From Patulibacter sp. (GTDB lineage Bacteria > Actinomycetota > Thermoleophilia > Solirubrobacterales > Solirubrobacteraceae): 64,000 nt of DNA. The position numbers and the translations under genes were made by a program. Of this stretch, positions 38,018 to 47,697 are shown in pieces (position 1 is the first letter of the stretch; every line of letters begins with the position of its first letter). The notes below the pieces were generated by a model. It saw only the letters and a list, made by a program, of their open reading frames with translations. It was not told where the DNA came from and did no database searches. The stretch covers positions 1-64,000 of the forward strand of contig NZ_JAURWA010000136.1 of assembly GCF_030655195.1 (NCBI RefSeq), given 5' to 3'.

Positions 38018-41000
38018 TTGCTCCGCTTCGTCACCACCGCCGACACCGAGATCCTGGCGACCGCCGCCGCGATCCCGACGCTGCCGGAGGACTTCCCCGT
38101 CGTCCGCTGCGCGAACCCCTCGCAGCACCTCGACGCCGCAGCCCTGGTCGACGACCTGGCCGACGGGGCCCGCGTCGTCCTCGTCCGGCTGCTCGGCGGC
38201 CGGCGCGCCTGGGAGCAGGGCTTCGACCTGCTCCACGCGCGGTGCGTGACCGACGGCATCGCGCTGGTCGCCGTCGGCGGCGAGGCCGAGCCCGACGCCG
38301 ACCTCGCCACGCGGTCGACCGTCTCCCCCGCCGTCGTCGCCCAGGCGCACGACTACCTGCGCCACGGCGGCGTCGAGAACACCGCCCAGCTGCTGCGCTT
38401 CCTCGGCGACACGCTGCTCGTCCGCGGCGACGGCTTCGACGCACCGCGCCCGCTGCCCGAGAACTCCGCGTGGGACCCCGAGCGGGGCGACGTGTCCGTC
38501 GACGAGGCGCTGACCGCCGCGCGCGAGCGGATCGTCGCCGCGGAGGGCGGGACGGCGGTCGGCGACGCGGCCGACGCGGGCCCCACCTCCGGGGACCTGC
38601 CCGCCGCCGACGCCCAGGTCGTCGACCCGGCCCGCCGCTCGGGGGCCCTGGGTCTGCCGGTGGAGCAGCGACCGGTCGTCGGGATCGTCTTCTACCGCAC
38701 GCACCGCACGGCCGGGAACACCGGCTTCGTCGCCACCGTCGCCGAGGCGGTCGCGGCCGAGGGCGGCGTGCCGCTGCCCGTCTGGTGCTCGTCGCTGCGG
38801 CCCGGGACGGACGGCCGGATCGCCGCGCTGGACCTGCTGACCGCCGAGGCGACCGACGGCGATCCCGCCGCGCGCGTCCCGATCGTCGACGCGCTGCTGA
38901 CCACCGTCCTCGCCTCGGGCGGCTCGAACGCCGGCGACGTCGGATCGTCCTCGGAGGACGACGCCGACGACGGGCGCAACGACGCCTGGCAGACGTGGGA
39001 CGTCGCGCAGCTCGAGGAGCTCGGCGTGCCCGTGATCCAGGCCGCCGCGGCGACGCAGTCGCGCGAGCGCTGGATCGAGAACCCCGCCGGGCTGACGCCG
39101 CTGGACGTCGCGATGCAGGTCGCGATCCCCGAGTTCGACGGCCGCATCCTCGGCGGCGTCGTGTCGTTCAAGGAGCGCGAGGCCGCGGCGGGCGAGGTCG
39201 CCGACGTCGGCACGCCGGTCATGCGGTACGTCGCCGACCCGGCCCGGGCGCGCCGCGTCGCGGGCCTGGCCGTCCGCCACGCCCGCCTGCGCCGCCTGGA
39301 CGCCGCCGACCGCAAGGTCGCGATCGTCCTCTCCTCCTCCCCCACGAAGCACTCGCGCATCGGCAACGCCGTCGGCCTCGACACGCCCGCGTCGGCCGTC
39401 GAGCTGCTGCGCGCGCTGATCGCCGACGGCCAGCGCGTCGACGCCTCGAGCGTCCCCGCCCTGCAGGAGGCGCTCGACGCGCCGAGCATCACCGCCGCCG
39501 AGGCGACCGCCGCCGGCGAGGCGCTGATCCACGCGCTGATCCAGCGCGGCGGCCACGACCCGGAGCTGCTCACCGACGACCAGCTCGCCGCCAACCCGTA
39601 CCGCCTCCCGGGCGCCGAGTACGCCGCGTGGTTCGCGACGCTGCCCGAGGGCCTGCGCTCCATCGTCGAACGCGACCACGGCCCGGGGTACGTCTTCGAC
39701 GACGGCGCCCCCGCGCTCGACGACCGCGGCCGACCGGTCGTCACGGACGCGAAGGGCCGCCCCCGCCCCGGCACCTGGACCGCCGGCGGCCGCGCCGGGA
39801 TCGAGCCCCAGTACACCCACGAGGGCGACGTCGTCGTCGCGGGCCTCGAGATGGGCGACGTCTTCTTCGCCATCCAGCCGCCGCGCGCGACGAGCGAGGA
39901 GGACGCCGCCGCCCTGTCGCACGACGCCGAGCGCGCCGCCCCGCACCACTACTTCGCCGTCTACCGCTGGCTCGAGAGCCACTGGGGCGCCGACGCGATG
40001 GTCCACCTCGGCAAGCACGGCACGCTCGAGTGGCTGCCGGGCAAGTCGATCGGCCTGTCGTCGGACTGCCACCCCGACGCGATCCTCGGCTCGCTGCCCC
40101 TGATCTACCCGTTCGTGGTCAACGACCCGGGCGAGGGCGTGCAGTCCAAGCGTCGCGTGCACGCGACGATCGTCGACCACCTCGTGCCGCCGATGATGCG
40201 CGCGGAGACCTACGACGAGCTGCAGGAGCTCGAGCACCTGCTCGACGAGTACGTCCGCGTCGAGGCGCTGGACCCCGAGAAGCTGCCGGCGCTCGCCCGC
40301 CGGATCTGGGAGGTCGTCGAGTCCGCCGACCTGCACCACGACCTCGGCCTGCACGAGGCCGAGGTCGCGAGCTTCCGCAACACTGGTGCGGGTGCCGACG
40401 CGGCCGAGCTGCAGCACCACCTCGAGCACCTCGTCTCGGACATCGACACGTACCTCTGCTCGATCAAGGACCTCCAGGTCCGGGACGGCCTGCACGTGCT
40501 GGGCCGCGTCCCGGACGAGGAGCAGCTGCGCGGCCTGGCGGTCGCGATCATGCGCCTGGGCTCGGGCGACCTGCCGGGCCTGCGCGTCGTGGTCGGCCGG
40601 GCCTTCGGGCTGGACGAGGACGCGCTCGTGGCCGCCGGCGGGGAGCGGCTCACCGGGCCCGCGGTCGACGATCCGGACCTCGCGGCCCTCGTCGACCGCT
40701 TCCCCGGACCGGCCGCCACGGCCGGCGACGTCGTCGACCGCCTCGACGCCGCCCAGCGCGCGCTGCTCGACGCGCTCGGTGACGCCGGCTGGCCGGCGGA
40801 CGCCGCGGCGATCCGCGACCTGACCGCGAGGACCCTCGGCCGGGGGCACGCCGAGACGGAGCGCGTCCTGCGCTACGCCGCCGCCGAGGTCGTCCCGCGG
40901 ATCCGCCGCTCGACGGAGGAGCTCGACCACGTGGTCGGGGCGCTGAACGGGCGCTACGTGCCGTCTGGCCCGTCCGGCTCGCCGACGCGCGGCCGCCTCG

Positions 41001-42322
41001 ACGTGCTGCCGACCGGGCGCAACTTCTACGGGGTCGACCCGAAGGCGCTGCCCTCGCAGCTGTCGTGGGACACCGGCCGGCGGCTGGCCGAGGACCTCGT
41101 GCGCCGCCACGTCGAGGAGGAGGGCCGGGCGCCCGAGCAGATCGGCATCGTCGTCTGGGGCACCGCCAACATGCGCACCCACGGCGACGACATCGCGGAG
41201 ATCTTCGCGCTGCTCGGCGTCGAGCCCGTCTGGCACCGCGAGACCCGTCGCGTCACCTCGCTGCGCGTGGTCCCGCTCGAGGAGCTCGGCCGACCCCGGA
41301 TCGACGTCACCGTCCGGATCTCGGGATTCTTCCGCGACGCGTTCCCGCAGCTGATCGCCCTGATCGACGAGGCCGTCGCGACGGTCGCCGCGCTCGACGA
41401 GCCCGACGAGCAGAACTTCGTCGCCAAGCACGTCCGGGAGGACGAGACGCGGCTCCTGGCCGAGCTCGTCGCGCAGGCCGCCACGGGCGGGACCTCCGCG
41501 GACGCCCCCGGCGGCGAGGACGGGGCCGACCTCGGCGGCGACACGGGCACCGATGCGGCCGCGTCCCGCGCGAAGGCCCGCCGACGCGCGACCACCCGCA
41601 TCTTCGGGTCCAAGCCCGGCACGTACGGCGCGGGGCTGCTCGAGCTCGTCGACAACCGCTCGTGGCACGACCAGGGCGACCTGGCCCGCGTCTACGAGGC
41701 GTGGGGCGGCTACGCGTACGGCAAGGGCCTCGACGGTGTCGAGGCCCACACGTCGATGCGCGAGCAGTTCGCGCGCATCGAGGTCGCGGTGAAGAACCTC
41801 GACACGCGCGAGCACGACATCTTCGACTCCGACGGGTACTTCCAGTACCACGGCGGCATGGTCGCGATGGTCAAGGCGATCACCGGCAAGGAGCCCAAGG
41901 CGTGGCTCGGCGACTCCGCCGACCCGACCACCGTGGAGACCCGCACGCTGGCCGAGGAGGCCCGCCGCGTCGTCCGCTCCCGTGTGCTGAACCCGCGCTG
42001 GGTCGCCGGCATGATCCGCCACGGCTACAAGGGCGCGATGGAGCTGTCGGTCACCGTCGACTACCTCTTCGGCTACGACGCGACGGCCGGCGTGGTCGAG
42101 GACTGGATGTACGAGAAGGTCACCGAGCGCTACGTCGACGACCCCGACGTCCGGGCGTTCCTCTCTCGGTCGTCCCCGTGGGCGCTGCGGTCGATCGCCG
42201 AGCGCCTCCTCGAGGCCGCGGACCGCGGCCTCTGGGCGGAGCCGGACGAGGAGCGCCTGCAGAGCCTCCGCGACGTGCTCCTCGAGGTGGAGGGCGAGGT
42301 CGAGGAGGCGGGTCAGGCGTAG
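38018..42322 (+). CDS. cobN: Cobaltochelatase CobN subunit
   Basis: 1434 aa; KHGTLEWLPGKSIGLSSDCHPDAILGSLPLIYPFVVNDPGEGVQSKRR, SKPGTYGAGLLELV; TTG start near 38018 downstream of riboswitch. Confidence 0.93.
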   Translation: MLRFVTTADTEILATAAAIPTLPEDFPVVRCANPSQHLDAAALVDDLADGARVVLVRLLGGRRAWEQGFDLLHARCVTDGIALVAVGGEAEPDADLATRSTVSPAVVAQAHDYLRHGGVENTAQLLRFLGDTLLVRGDGFDAPRPLPENSAWDPERGDVSVDEALTAARERIVAAEGGTAVGDAADAGPTSGDLPAADAQVVDPARRSGALGLPVEQRPVVGIVFYRTHRTAGNTGFVATVAEAVAAEGGVPLPVWCSSLRPGTDGRIAALDLLTAEATDGDPAARVPIVDALLTTVLASGGSNAGDVGSSSEDDADDGRNDAWQTWDVAQLEELGVPVIQAAAATQSRERWIENPAGLTPLDVAMQVAIPEFDGRILGGVVSFKEREAAAGEVADVGTPVMRYVADPARARRVAGLAVRHARLRRLDAADRKVAIVLSSSPTKHSRIGNAVGLDTPASAVELLRALIADGQRVDASSVPALQEALDAPSITAAEATAAGEALIHALIQRGGHDPELLTDDQLAANPYRLPGAEYAAWFATLPEGLRSIVERDHGPGYVFDDGAPALDDRGRPVVTDAKGRPRPGTWTAGGRAGIEPQYTHEGDVVVAGLEMGDVFFAIQPPRATSEEDAAALSHDAERAAPHHYFAVYRWLESHWGADAMVHLGKHGTLEWLPGKSIGLSSDCHPDAILGSLPLIYPFVVNDPGEGVQSKRRVHATIVDHLVPPMMRAETYDELQELEHLLDEYVRVEALDPEKLPALARRIWEVVESADLHHDLGLHEAEVASFRNTGAGADAAELQHHLEHLVSDIDTYLCSIKDLQVRDGLHVLGRVPDEEQLRGLAVAIMRLGSGDLPGLRVVVGRAFGLDEDALVAAGGERLTGPAVDDPDLAALVDRFPGPAATAGDVVDRLDAAQRALLDALGDAGWPADAAAIRDLTARTLGRGHAETERVLRYAAAEVVPRIRRSTEELDHVVGALNGRYVPSGPSGSPTRGRLDVLPTGRNFYGVDPKALPSQLSWDTGRRLAEDLVRRHVEEEGRAPEQIGIVVWGTANMRTHGDDIAEIFALLGVEPVWHRETRRVTSLRVVPLEELGRPRIDVTVRISGFFRDAFPQLIALIDEAVATVAALDEPDEQNFVAKHVREDETRLLAELVAQAATGGTSADAPGGEDGADLGGDTGTDAAASRAKARRRATTRIFGSKPGTYGAGLLELVDNRSWHDQGDLARVYEAWGGYAYGKGLDGVEAHTSMREQFARIEVAVKNLDTREHDIFDSDGYFQYHGGMVAMVKAITGKEPKAWLGDSADPTTVETRTLAEEARRVVRSRVLNPRWVAGMIRHGYKGAMELSVTVDYLFGYDATAGVVEDWMYEKVTERYVDDPDVRAFLSRSSPWALRSIAERLLEAADRGLWAEPDEERLQSLRDVLLEVEGEVEEAGQA

Positions 42323-42346
42323 GGGGCGGTCGCCGCCGGGCGCCGG

Positions 42347-43693
42347 TCAGTCGGCCGCGATCGCCTCGCGCCCGACGGGCACGTCGTCCAGACCGAGGTG
42401 GTCGCGCAGCGTGGTGCCCGTGTACTCCTCCCGGAACGCCCCGCGGCGCTGGAGCTCCGGGACCACCTGGTCGACGAAGTCGTTGAACGCCCCGGGCGTG
42501 TTCGCGGCCGAGATCATCCAGCCGTCGGCCTCGCCGCCCTCGACGGCCTCCTGCAGCTGGTCCGCGACGTCCGCGGCGGTGCCGACGAACTGCGGCAGCA
42601 TCACGCCCTGCGCGTAGAGCTTGCCGACGTCGCGGAGCGTCAGGGAGTCGCGCTCCGACAGGCGGCGGGCGACGTCGAAGAGCCCCTGCGAGCCCGGGAC
42701 GTCGATGTGGTCGACGGGCTCGTCGAGGTCGTGCGTGGAGAAGTCGTGGTCGGTGTGGACCGACAGCGTGATCAGGCCGGAGACCGGGTCGGCCAGCTCG
42801 TTGTGGAACGCCTGCTTCTCGCGGGCGATCGACTCCGTCTCGCCGATGAACGGCAGGACGGCCGGGAAGATCTTGATCTGCTCCGGGTCGCGCCCGAAGT
42901 CCGACGCGCGCGACTTGATGTCGTCGTAGTAGGCGCGGCGACCCTCGGGCGTCGGGTCGATCTCGAAGATCGCCTCGGCCCAGCGGGCGGCGAAGTCGCG
43001 GCCCCGCGGCGACGAGCCCGCCTGGATCAGCACGGGCCGGCCCTGCGGCGAGCGCGGGACGTTCAGCGGACCCTTCGTGCGGAAGAACTCGCCCTCGTGG
43101 TCGACCGCGCGGACCTTCGACGGGTCGGCGAAGACGCCCGAGTCCTTGTCGCGGACCAGCGCGTCGGGCGCCCAGGAGTCCCACAGCTCGGAGGTCGCCT
43201 CGAGGAACTCCTGCGCCCGCTCGTAGCGCTGGTCGTGCTCGAGGTGCTCGGCGACGCCGAAGTTCAGCGCCTCCGCCTGGCTCAGCGACGTGACGACGTT
43301 CCAGGCCGCGCGGCCCTTGCTGATGTGGTCGAGGCTCGCGAAGATCCGCGCGACCTCGTAGGGGTGGAAGTAGGTCGTCGACTTCGTGATCGCGACACCG
43401 AGGTGACGCGTGACGGCCGCGATGGTGGCCGCCGCGAACGCCGGGTCGATCGTCGCGGACGCCTGCGTGCCGCGGCTCAGGGCCTCGTCGAGGCCGCCGA
43501 AGCGGGTCGGCGCGGCGAGCAGGTCGGCGAAGAAGACGAAGTCGAACTTCCCGCGCTCGAGGATGCGGCCGACGCGCTGGTAGTGATCGGGCCCGAAGAC
43601 GTCGGGCTCGGAGGCGGGGTGCCGCCACGCGGCGTGCGAGTGGGTGACCTGGGAGGCGATCTGGAAGCCGCCGAGGTGGAGCTGTCGGGTCAT
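42347..43693 (-). CDS. NtaA/SnaA/DszA-family LLM flavin-dependent monooxygenase
   Basis: HSHAAWRHPASEPDVFGPDHYQRVGRILERGKFDFVFFADLLA; DHISKGRAAWNVVTS; QAGSSPRGRDFAARWAE. Confidence 0.92.
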   Translation of the reverse strand: MTRQLHLGGFQIASQVTHSHAAWRHPASEPDVFGPDHYQRVGRILERGKFDFVFFADLLAAPTRFGGLDEALSRGTQASATIDPAFAAATIAAVTRHLGVAITKSTTYFHPYEVARIFASLDHISKGRAAWNVVTSLSQAEALNFGVAEHLEHDQRYERAQEFLEATSELWDSWAPDALVRDKDSGVFADPSKVRAVDHEGEFFRTKGPLNVPRSPQGRPVLIQAGSSPRGRDFAARWAEAIFEIDPTPEGRRAYYDDIKSRASDFGRDPEQIKIFPAVLPFIGETESIAREKQAFHNELADPVSGLITLSVHTDHDFSTHDLDEPVDHIDVPGSQGLFDVARRLSERDSLTLRDVGKLYAQGVMLPQFVGTAADVADQLQEAVEGGEADGWMISAANTPGAFNDFVDQVVPELQRRGAFREEYTGTTLRDHLGLDDVPVGREAIAAD

Positions 43694-43760
43694 CGGGGTC
43701 CTTCGGGGAGACGGCGCCGCGGTGCGCGACGGGGCGTCCCTCGAAAGTAGCAATACCCGA

Positions 43761-43772
43761 TCGAATATTCGA
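43761..43772. promoter_or_regulatory. AT-rich perfect palindrome TCGAATATTCGA upstream of LLM monooxygenase
   Basis: 12-bp palindrome about 70 bp upstream of the start codon. Confidence 0.45.
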
Positions 43773-43882
43773 CTTTTACGTCGTACGGGCTGGACGGTCG
43801 GTCCGCCGCCCCCGCCACCGATCGCCGTCCGTCGGCCGGGGCGGCTCGGCCGGCCGGGCCGGTGGGGCCGGCCGGCGCGGCC

Positions 43883-44908
43883 TCACCCGCCCGTCGCCCG
43901 CCACCCCACGCGATCGCCGTCCAGCAGGACCTGCTCGACCTCGCCGGCGTCCTCCAGCAGCTCGAGCGAGGCCAGGAGCGCGCCCAGGCGCGTCAGGCCG
44001 TGGCGGGAGGAGGGGACGCCGCGCCAGACCTCGAGGCCCAGGTCCCAGGTGCCCCGCGGCTCGGTGCGCAGCGCATCCCGGACCCGACCGGTCCGGCGGT
44101 CCAGGGCGCCGCGACGATCGGCGTGCAGCGCCGCGACGTCGAGCAGCGCGGGGCCGTGGCCGGTCAGGGCAACCAGGCCCGGGACCGCCGCGGTCTCCTC
44201 GAGCGCCGCCAGGTAGGCCGCCGCCGGCCGGGCGTCCGTGCCGAGCATCGACCCGAGCACCGGGGTCAGCGGCGCGGAGCGGAAGACGTGGTCGCCGACG
44301 AACGCCAGCGGCCGGCCGGCCACGACGGGACGCTCCTCGACGAACAGGGTGTCGCTCGGGCTGTGCCCGGGACGCTCACGGACGGTCAGGTCGAGGTCGC
44401 CGGCCCGCACGACGTCGCCGTCGACGAGGACGCGGGAGGTCCCGGCGGTCGGGAGGCCCCGGACGAGCGGCTCGCCCTGTCGGGCCATGCCGAGCAGGTC
44501 GTCGGGTGCGCCGTGACGGGCGATGTGCCGCTCCCCCCACGCGACCTCGCGGACCAGCAGGCCGTGGGGATCGGCGATCGCCTCGGCGGTCTGCGCGGTC
44601 GCCGCGATCGCGGCCCCCGACCGGTCGGCGATCTGCGCCGCCAGGCCGGTGTGGTCGAGGTGGTGGTGCGTGACGAGCACGAGCTCCACCTCGTCGATCG
44701 AGGACCCCGCGGTGACGAGCGCCGCCTCGAGGGCCTCCATCGTGCCCGGCAGCGGCATCGCGCTGTCGACGAGGGTCGTCGGACCGTCCCCGCGGACGAG
44801 ATGGACGTTGACCCCGCCGGTGATGCCGCCGAGGGGCAGGGCGATCCGGGTGACGCCCGGGACGACCTCCTCGACAGCCGGCGGCTCGGCCGGGCTCTCC
44901 CTCTCCAT
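43883..44908 (-). CDS. MBL-fold metallo-hydrolase
   Basis: LVLVTHHHLDHTGLAAQIADRSG; RPGHSPSDTLFVEER; paralogous in layout to 8678-9718. Confidence 0.88.
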   Translation of the reverse strand: MERESPAEPPAVEEVVPGVTRIALPLGGITGGVNVHLVRGDGPTTLVDSAMPLPGTMEALEAALVTAGSSIDEVELVLVTHHHLDHTGLAAQIADRSGAAIAATAQTAEAIADPHGLLVREVAWGERHIARHGAPDDLLGMARQGEPLVRGLPTAGTSRVLVDGDVVRAGDLDLTVRERPGHSPSDTLFVEERPVVAGRPLAFVGDHVFRSAPLTPVLGSMLGTDARPAAAYLAALEETAAVPGLVALTGHGPALLDVAALHADRRGALDRRTGRVRDALRTEPRGTWDLGLEVWRGVPSSRHGLTRLGALLASLELLEDAGEVEQVLLDGDRVGWRATGG

Positions 44909-45008
44909 CGACGCGATGTTCGCAGGCGCGGCCCGGCGGGCCTCCGGCGGATATCGCGCCGAGGGGCGGTCCGCGTCCCCGCCGTCCTCGTCGTCGGCTC
45001 GCCGACCC

Positions 45009-45395
45009 TCAGCCGGCGGGTTCGGCGTCCGCGGTGCTCTCGAGCAGGAAGAGCTCGACCGAGGCGTCCGCGCGGACGTCGATGCCGCTGATGAACGCGC
45101 GGACCCTGCGGCCCGTCGCGTGCTCGACCGGGGCGCGCATGTCGTCCTCGGTGGCGTACTGGAAGAAGAGCCGGACGTCGCGCAGACGCTGGTGCTCCCC
45201 GAGCTCCACGAGGCGCTTCTCGGCCGGCGTCTGGGTGTCCTCGAGGACGCACACCACCGCGTCCGGGCCGGCGAAGTACGTCTTGACCTTCGTCGGGCCC
45301 CGGCCGAACTGGGTCTTGTGGATCTGCGCCATCGCGTTGGAGATCGCCTGCAGCGGGCTCTCGTGGGGCGCGGTGAGGGGGTCGGTCGAGACCAT
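45009..45395 (-). CDS. DUF2294/MpsC-domain protein (copy 1)
   Basis: ESPLQAISNAMAQIHKTQFGRGPTKVKTYFAGPDAVVCVLEDTQTPAEKRLVE...TGRRVRAFISGIDVRADASVELFLLE. Confidence 0.85.
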   Translation of the reverse strand: MVSTDPLTAPHESPLQAISNAMAQIHKTQFGRGPTKVKTYFAGPDAVVCVLEDTQTPAEKRLVELGEHQRLRDVRLFFQYATEDDMRAPVEHATGRRVRAFISGIDVRADASVELFLLESTADAEPAG

Positions 45396-45569
45396 GGTGG
45401 GGCGGGCGGGCCGACGGGCGACGGCGGGCGGGAGCCCGCGACCCACGGCGATCGCGGGCCTCATCGTACGCACCGGTCCTCCGCGGCGCGCGGGTGCGCG
45501 GCCGCGCGGACGACGGCGGGCCTTCTGCGGGCGCCCGCGGGCGGACGCCGGACGGGGCCGTTCCGGCTC

Positions 45570-45594
45570 GTTTGACGCCGGACGCCGGGGGTAT
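45570..45594 (+). promoter_or_regulatory. SigB/SigF-like promoter upstream of methyltransferase gene
   Basis: GTTT-N15-GGGTAT (45570-45573, 45589-45594). Confidence 0.5.
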
Positions 45595-45650
45595 TGGGCG
45601 GCGGTCATGGTGCTCCCGCCCCCTGAAGGCCCGGCAGCGCCCGGCCCCGC

Positions 45651-46262
45651 ATGAGCTCCGCGGAGCCGCCCCTCGTCCGGCTGCCGGCCGGCGACCCGTC
45701 GACGGGCGGGAGCCACCGGTCGGGCGAGGACCCACGGGGCCCGTCGTCGCCGCCGCCCCACGAGCGCGAGAAGCACGACCGCACCGTCGCGGCGTGCGGT
45801 CCCGGGCGGTTCTCGGGGGTCCTGGTCCTGGGGACCGGGAACGGGGCGCTCCCGTGGCTCCTGGCGGACCGCTCCGACGACCTGCTGGCGATCGATCCGT
45901 CGACGACCGCCGTCGCCCTGGCGCTCGAGCGCCTCCCGGACGCCCCGCACGTGACCGTGACCCACGGGGATCTGCCCGACGCGCTGCCCCGCGCGGGCGG
46001 GTTCGACCTGGTGGTCGTCTCGGACGTGCTCTGCCGACTGCCCGTGGACGCGCTCCGGCGCACGATCGACCGGCTCCCCCGCCTGATGCGCCCCGGCGCC
46101 CGCGTGGTCGCGGTCCACTGGGACGGCCACGCACCCGACCTGACCCGCACCGCGACGGAGGCCCACCGCGCACTGCGGGCGGGCACCGGGCTGCGCCCCG
46201 CGCAGCCCGCGCCGCCGGCGAGCACCCGCGGCCACCTGCTCGAGGCCTTCGACATGCGGTGA
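45651..46262 (+). CDS. NodS-like SAM-dependent methyltransferase
   Basis: HEREKHDRTVAACGPGRFSGVLVLGTGNGALPWLLADRSDDLLAIDPS. Confidence 0.82.
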   Translation: MSSAEPPLVRLPAGDPSTGGSHRSGEDPRGPSSPPPHEREKHDRTVAACGPGRFSGVLVLGTGNGALPWLLADRSDDLLAIDPSTTAVALALERLPDAPHVTVTHGDLPDALPRAGGFDLVVVSDVLCRLPVDALRRTIDRLPRLMRPGARVVAVHWDGHAPDLTRTATEAHRALRAGTGLRPAQPAPPASTRGHLLEAFDMR

Positions 46263-46508
46263 AGGTCCGCCCGCGGCGGACCGGACGGGGAGGGCCGTGC
46301 GGCGGACACCAGGGAGGCGTCGGCCGGCGCCGTGATGCGACGCCGGCCGCTCACCCGGCAGCACTCCTACCCGGTGGGCGTACGCCGCACCTCCGCGTCG
46401 GATGTGGGTCCCGGTGGTCCCGTAGGATCCGGGGACCTCCCGCGAGCCCGCCGCGCGCCACGCCGTCCCCCTCGGGGCGCGCCCGCCGGCCGTGGGATCC
46501 CCGAGCCG

Positions 46509-46883
46509 ATGAGCGACCGACGACCACCAGCCGAGATGCACGAGAGCCCGCTCCAGGCGATCTCCAACGCCATGGCGCAGATCTACAAGACGCAGTTCGG
46601 GCGCGGGCCGACCAGGGTGAAGACGTACTTCGCCGGCCCCGACGCGGTCGTCTGCATCCTCGAGGACACGCAGACGCCGGCCGAGAAGCGGCTCGTCGAG
46701 CTCCGCGAGGACCAGCGGCTGCGCGACGTGCGTCTCTTCTTCCAGTACGCGACGGAGGACGATCTGCGTGCTCCGGTGGAGCAGGCGACGGGCCGCCGCG
46801 TCCGCGCGTTCATCAGCGGCATCGACGTGCGGGCCGACGCCTCGGCCGAGGTCTTCCTGCTGGACGACGCGCCCGGGACCTGA
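46509..46883 (+). CDS. DUF2294/MpsC-domain protein (copy 2)
   Basis: Nearly identical to copy 1: ESPLQAISNAMAQIYKTQFGRGPTRVKTYFAGPDAVVCILEDTQTPAEKRLVEL. Confidence 0.85.
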   Translation: MSDRRPPAEMHESPLQAISNAMAQIYKTQFGRGPTRVKTYFAGPDAVVCILEDTQTPAEKRLVELREDQRLRDVRLFFQYATEDDLRAPVEQATGRRVRAFISGIDVRADASAEVFLLDDAPGT

Positions 46884-46908
46884 GCCCCGGACGCGGCCGC
46901 CAGCCCGC

Positions 46909-47697
46909 TCAGGCCGCCAGCTGCATCGGCGCGTCGACGGCGCCTGCGCCCTCGACCCCCGCGATGTGGTCGTGCATCTTCTCGAGCGCGCCGCCGAGGA
47001 TCCGCGAGACCTGCATCTGCGAGATGCCGAAGCGTCCGGCGATCTCCCGCTGGAGCTGCCCGTCGTAGTAGCGCAGGAGGACCATCTCCCGCTCGCGGTC
47101 GTCGAGCGCCGAGCAGGCGTCGAGGATCTCCTCGTGCCGGTCGACCGCGGCGTAGCCGGCGTCGGAACGGCCGAAGAGGTCGAGCGCCTCCCGCGTCTCG
47201 CCGGCGGGGTGGTCGAGCGACAGCGACCGGTAGCCCTGGCCGCCGATCATCGCGTCGGCGACCCGCTCCGTCGGGACCTTCAGCCGGGCGGAGAGCTCCG
47301 CCACCGTGGCGGCGCGGCCGGTGCGCGAGTGGATCTCCCCGGACTCGCGGTTGATCCGCGCGTCGAGCTCCTGGACCGAGCGGGGCACGTGGATCGCCCA
47401 GCAGTGGTCGCGGAAGTGGCGCTTGATCTCGCCCGTGATGTTCGGCGCCGCGAAGGCGACGAACCGGTAGCCGCTGTCGGGGTCGAAGCGGTCGATCGCC
47501 TTGACGAGCCCGACCGATCCGACCTGGACCAGGTCGTCGAGCTCCTCGCCTCGACCGGCGTAGGGGCGCGCGAGGGACCGCACGAGCGGCATCCCGCGCT
47601 CGACCATCTCCGCACGGGCGGAACGGTCGTCGTGGTGGTGGTAGCGACGCAGCAGCTGCATGTCCAGCTGCTCGCGACGGGTGGTGCTGTCCGGCAT
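46909..47697 (-). CDS. SigB/SigF/SigG-family RNA polymerase sigma factor
   Basis: DDLVQVGSVGLVKAIDRFDPDSGYRFVAFAAPNITGEIKRHFRDHCWAIHVPRSVQEL; REMVLLRYYDGQLQREIAGRFGISQMQVSRIL. Confidence 0.93.
   Translation of the reverse strand: MPDSTTRREQLDMQLLRRYHHHDDRSARAEMVERGMPLVRSLARPYAGRGEELDDLVQVGSVGLVKAIDRFDPDSGYRFVAFAAPNITGEIKRHFRDHCWAIHVPRSVQELDARINRESGEIHSRTGRAATVAELSARLKVPTERVADAMIGGQGYRSLSLDHPAGETREALDLFGRSDAGYAAVDRHEEILDACSALDDREREMVLLRYYDGQLQREIAGRFGISQMQVSRILGGALEKMHDHIAGVEGAGAVDAPMQLAA

Noticed and set aside
37997-42022. 1341-aa minus-strand ORF
   Set aside because: Antisense to cobN; composition (V/D/G/R-rich, no motifs) is the usual GC-rich mirror ORF.
45009-46883. Inverted MpsC copies as a composite transposon
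   Set aside because: No transposase, terminal inverted repeats or target duplication seen; similarity is confined mainly to the coding regions.
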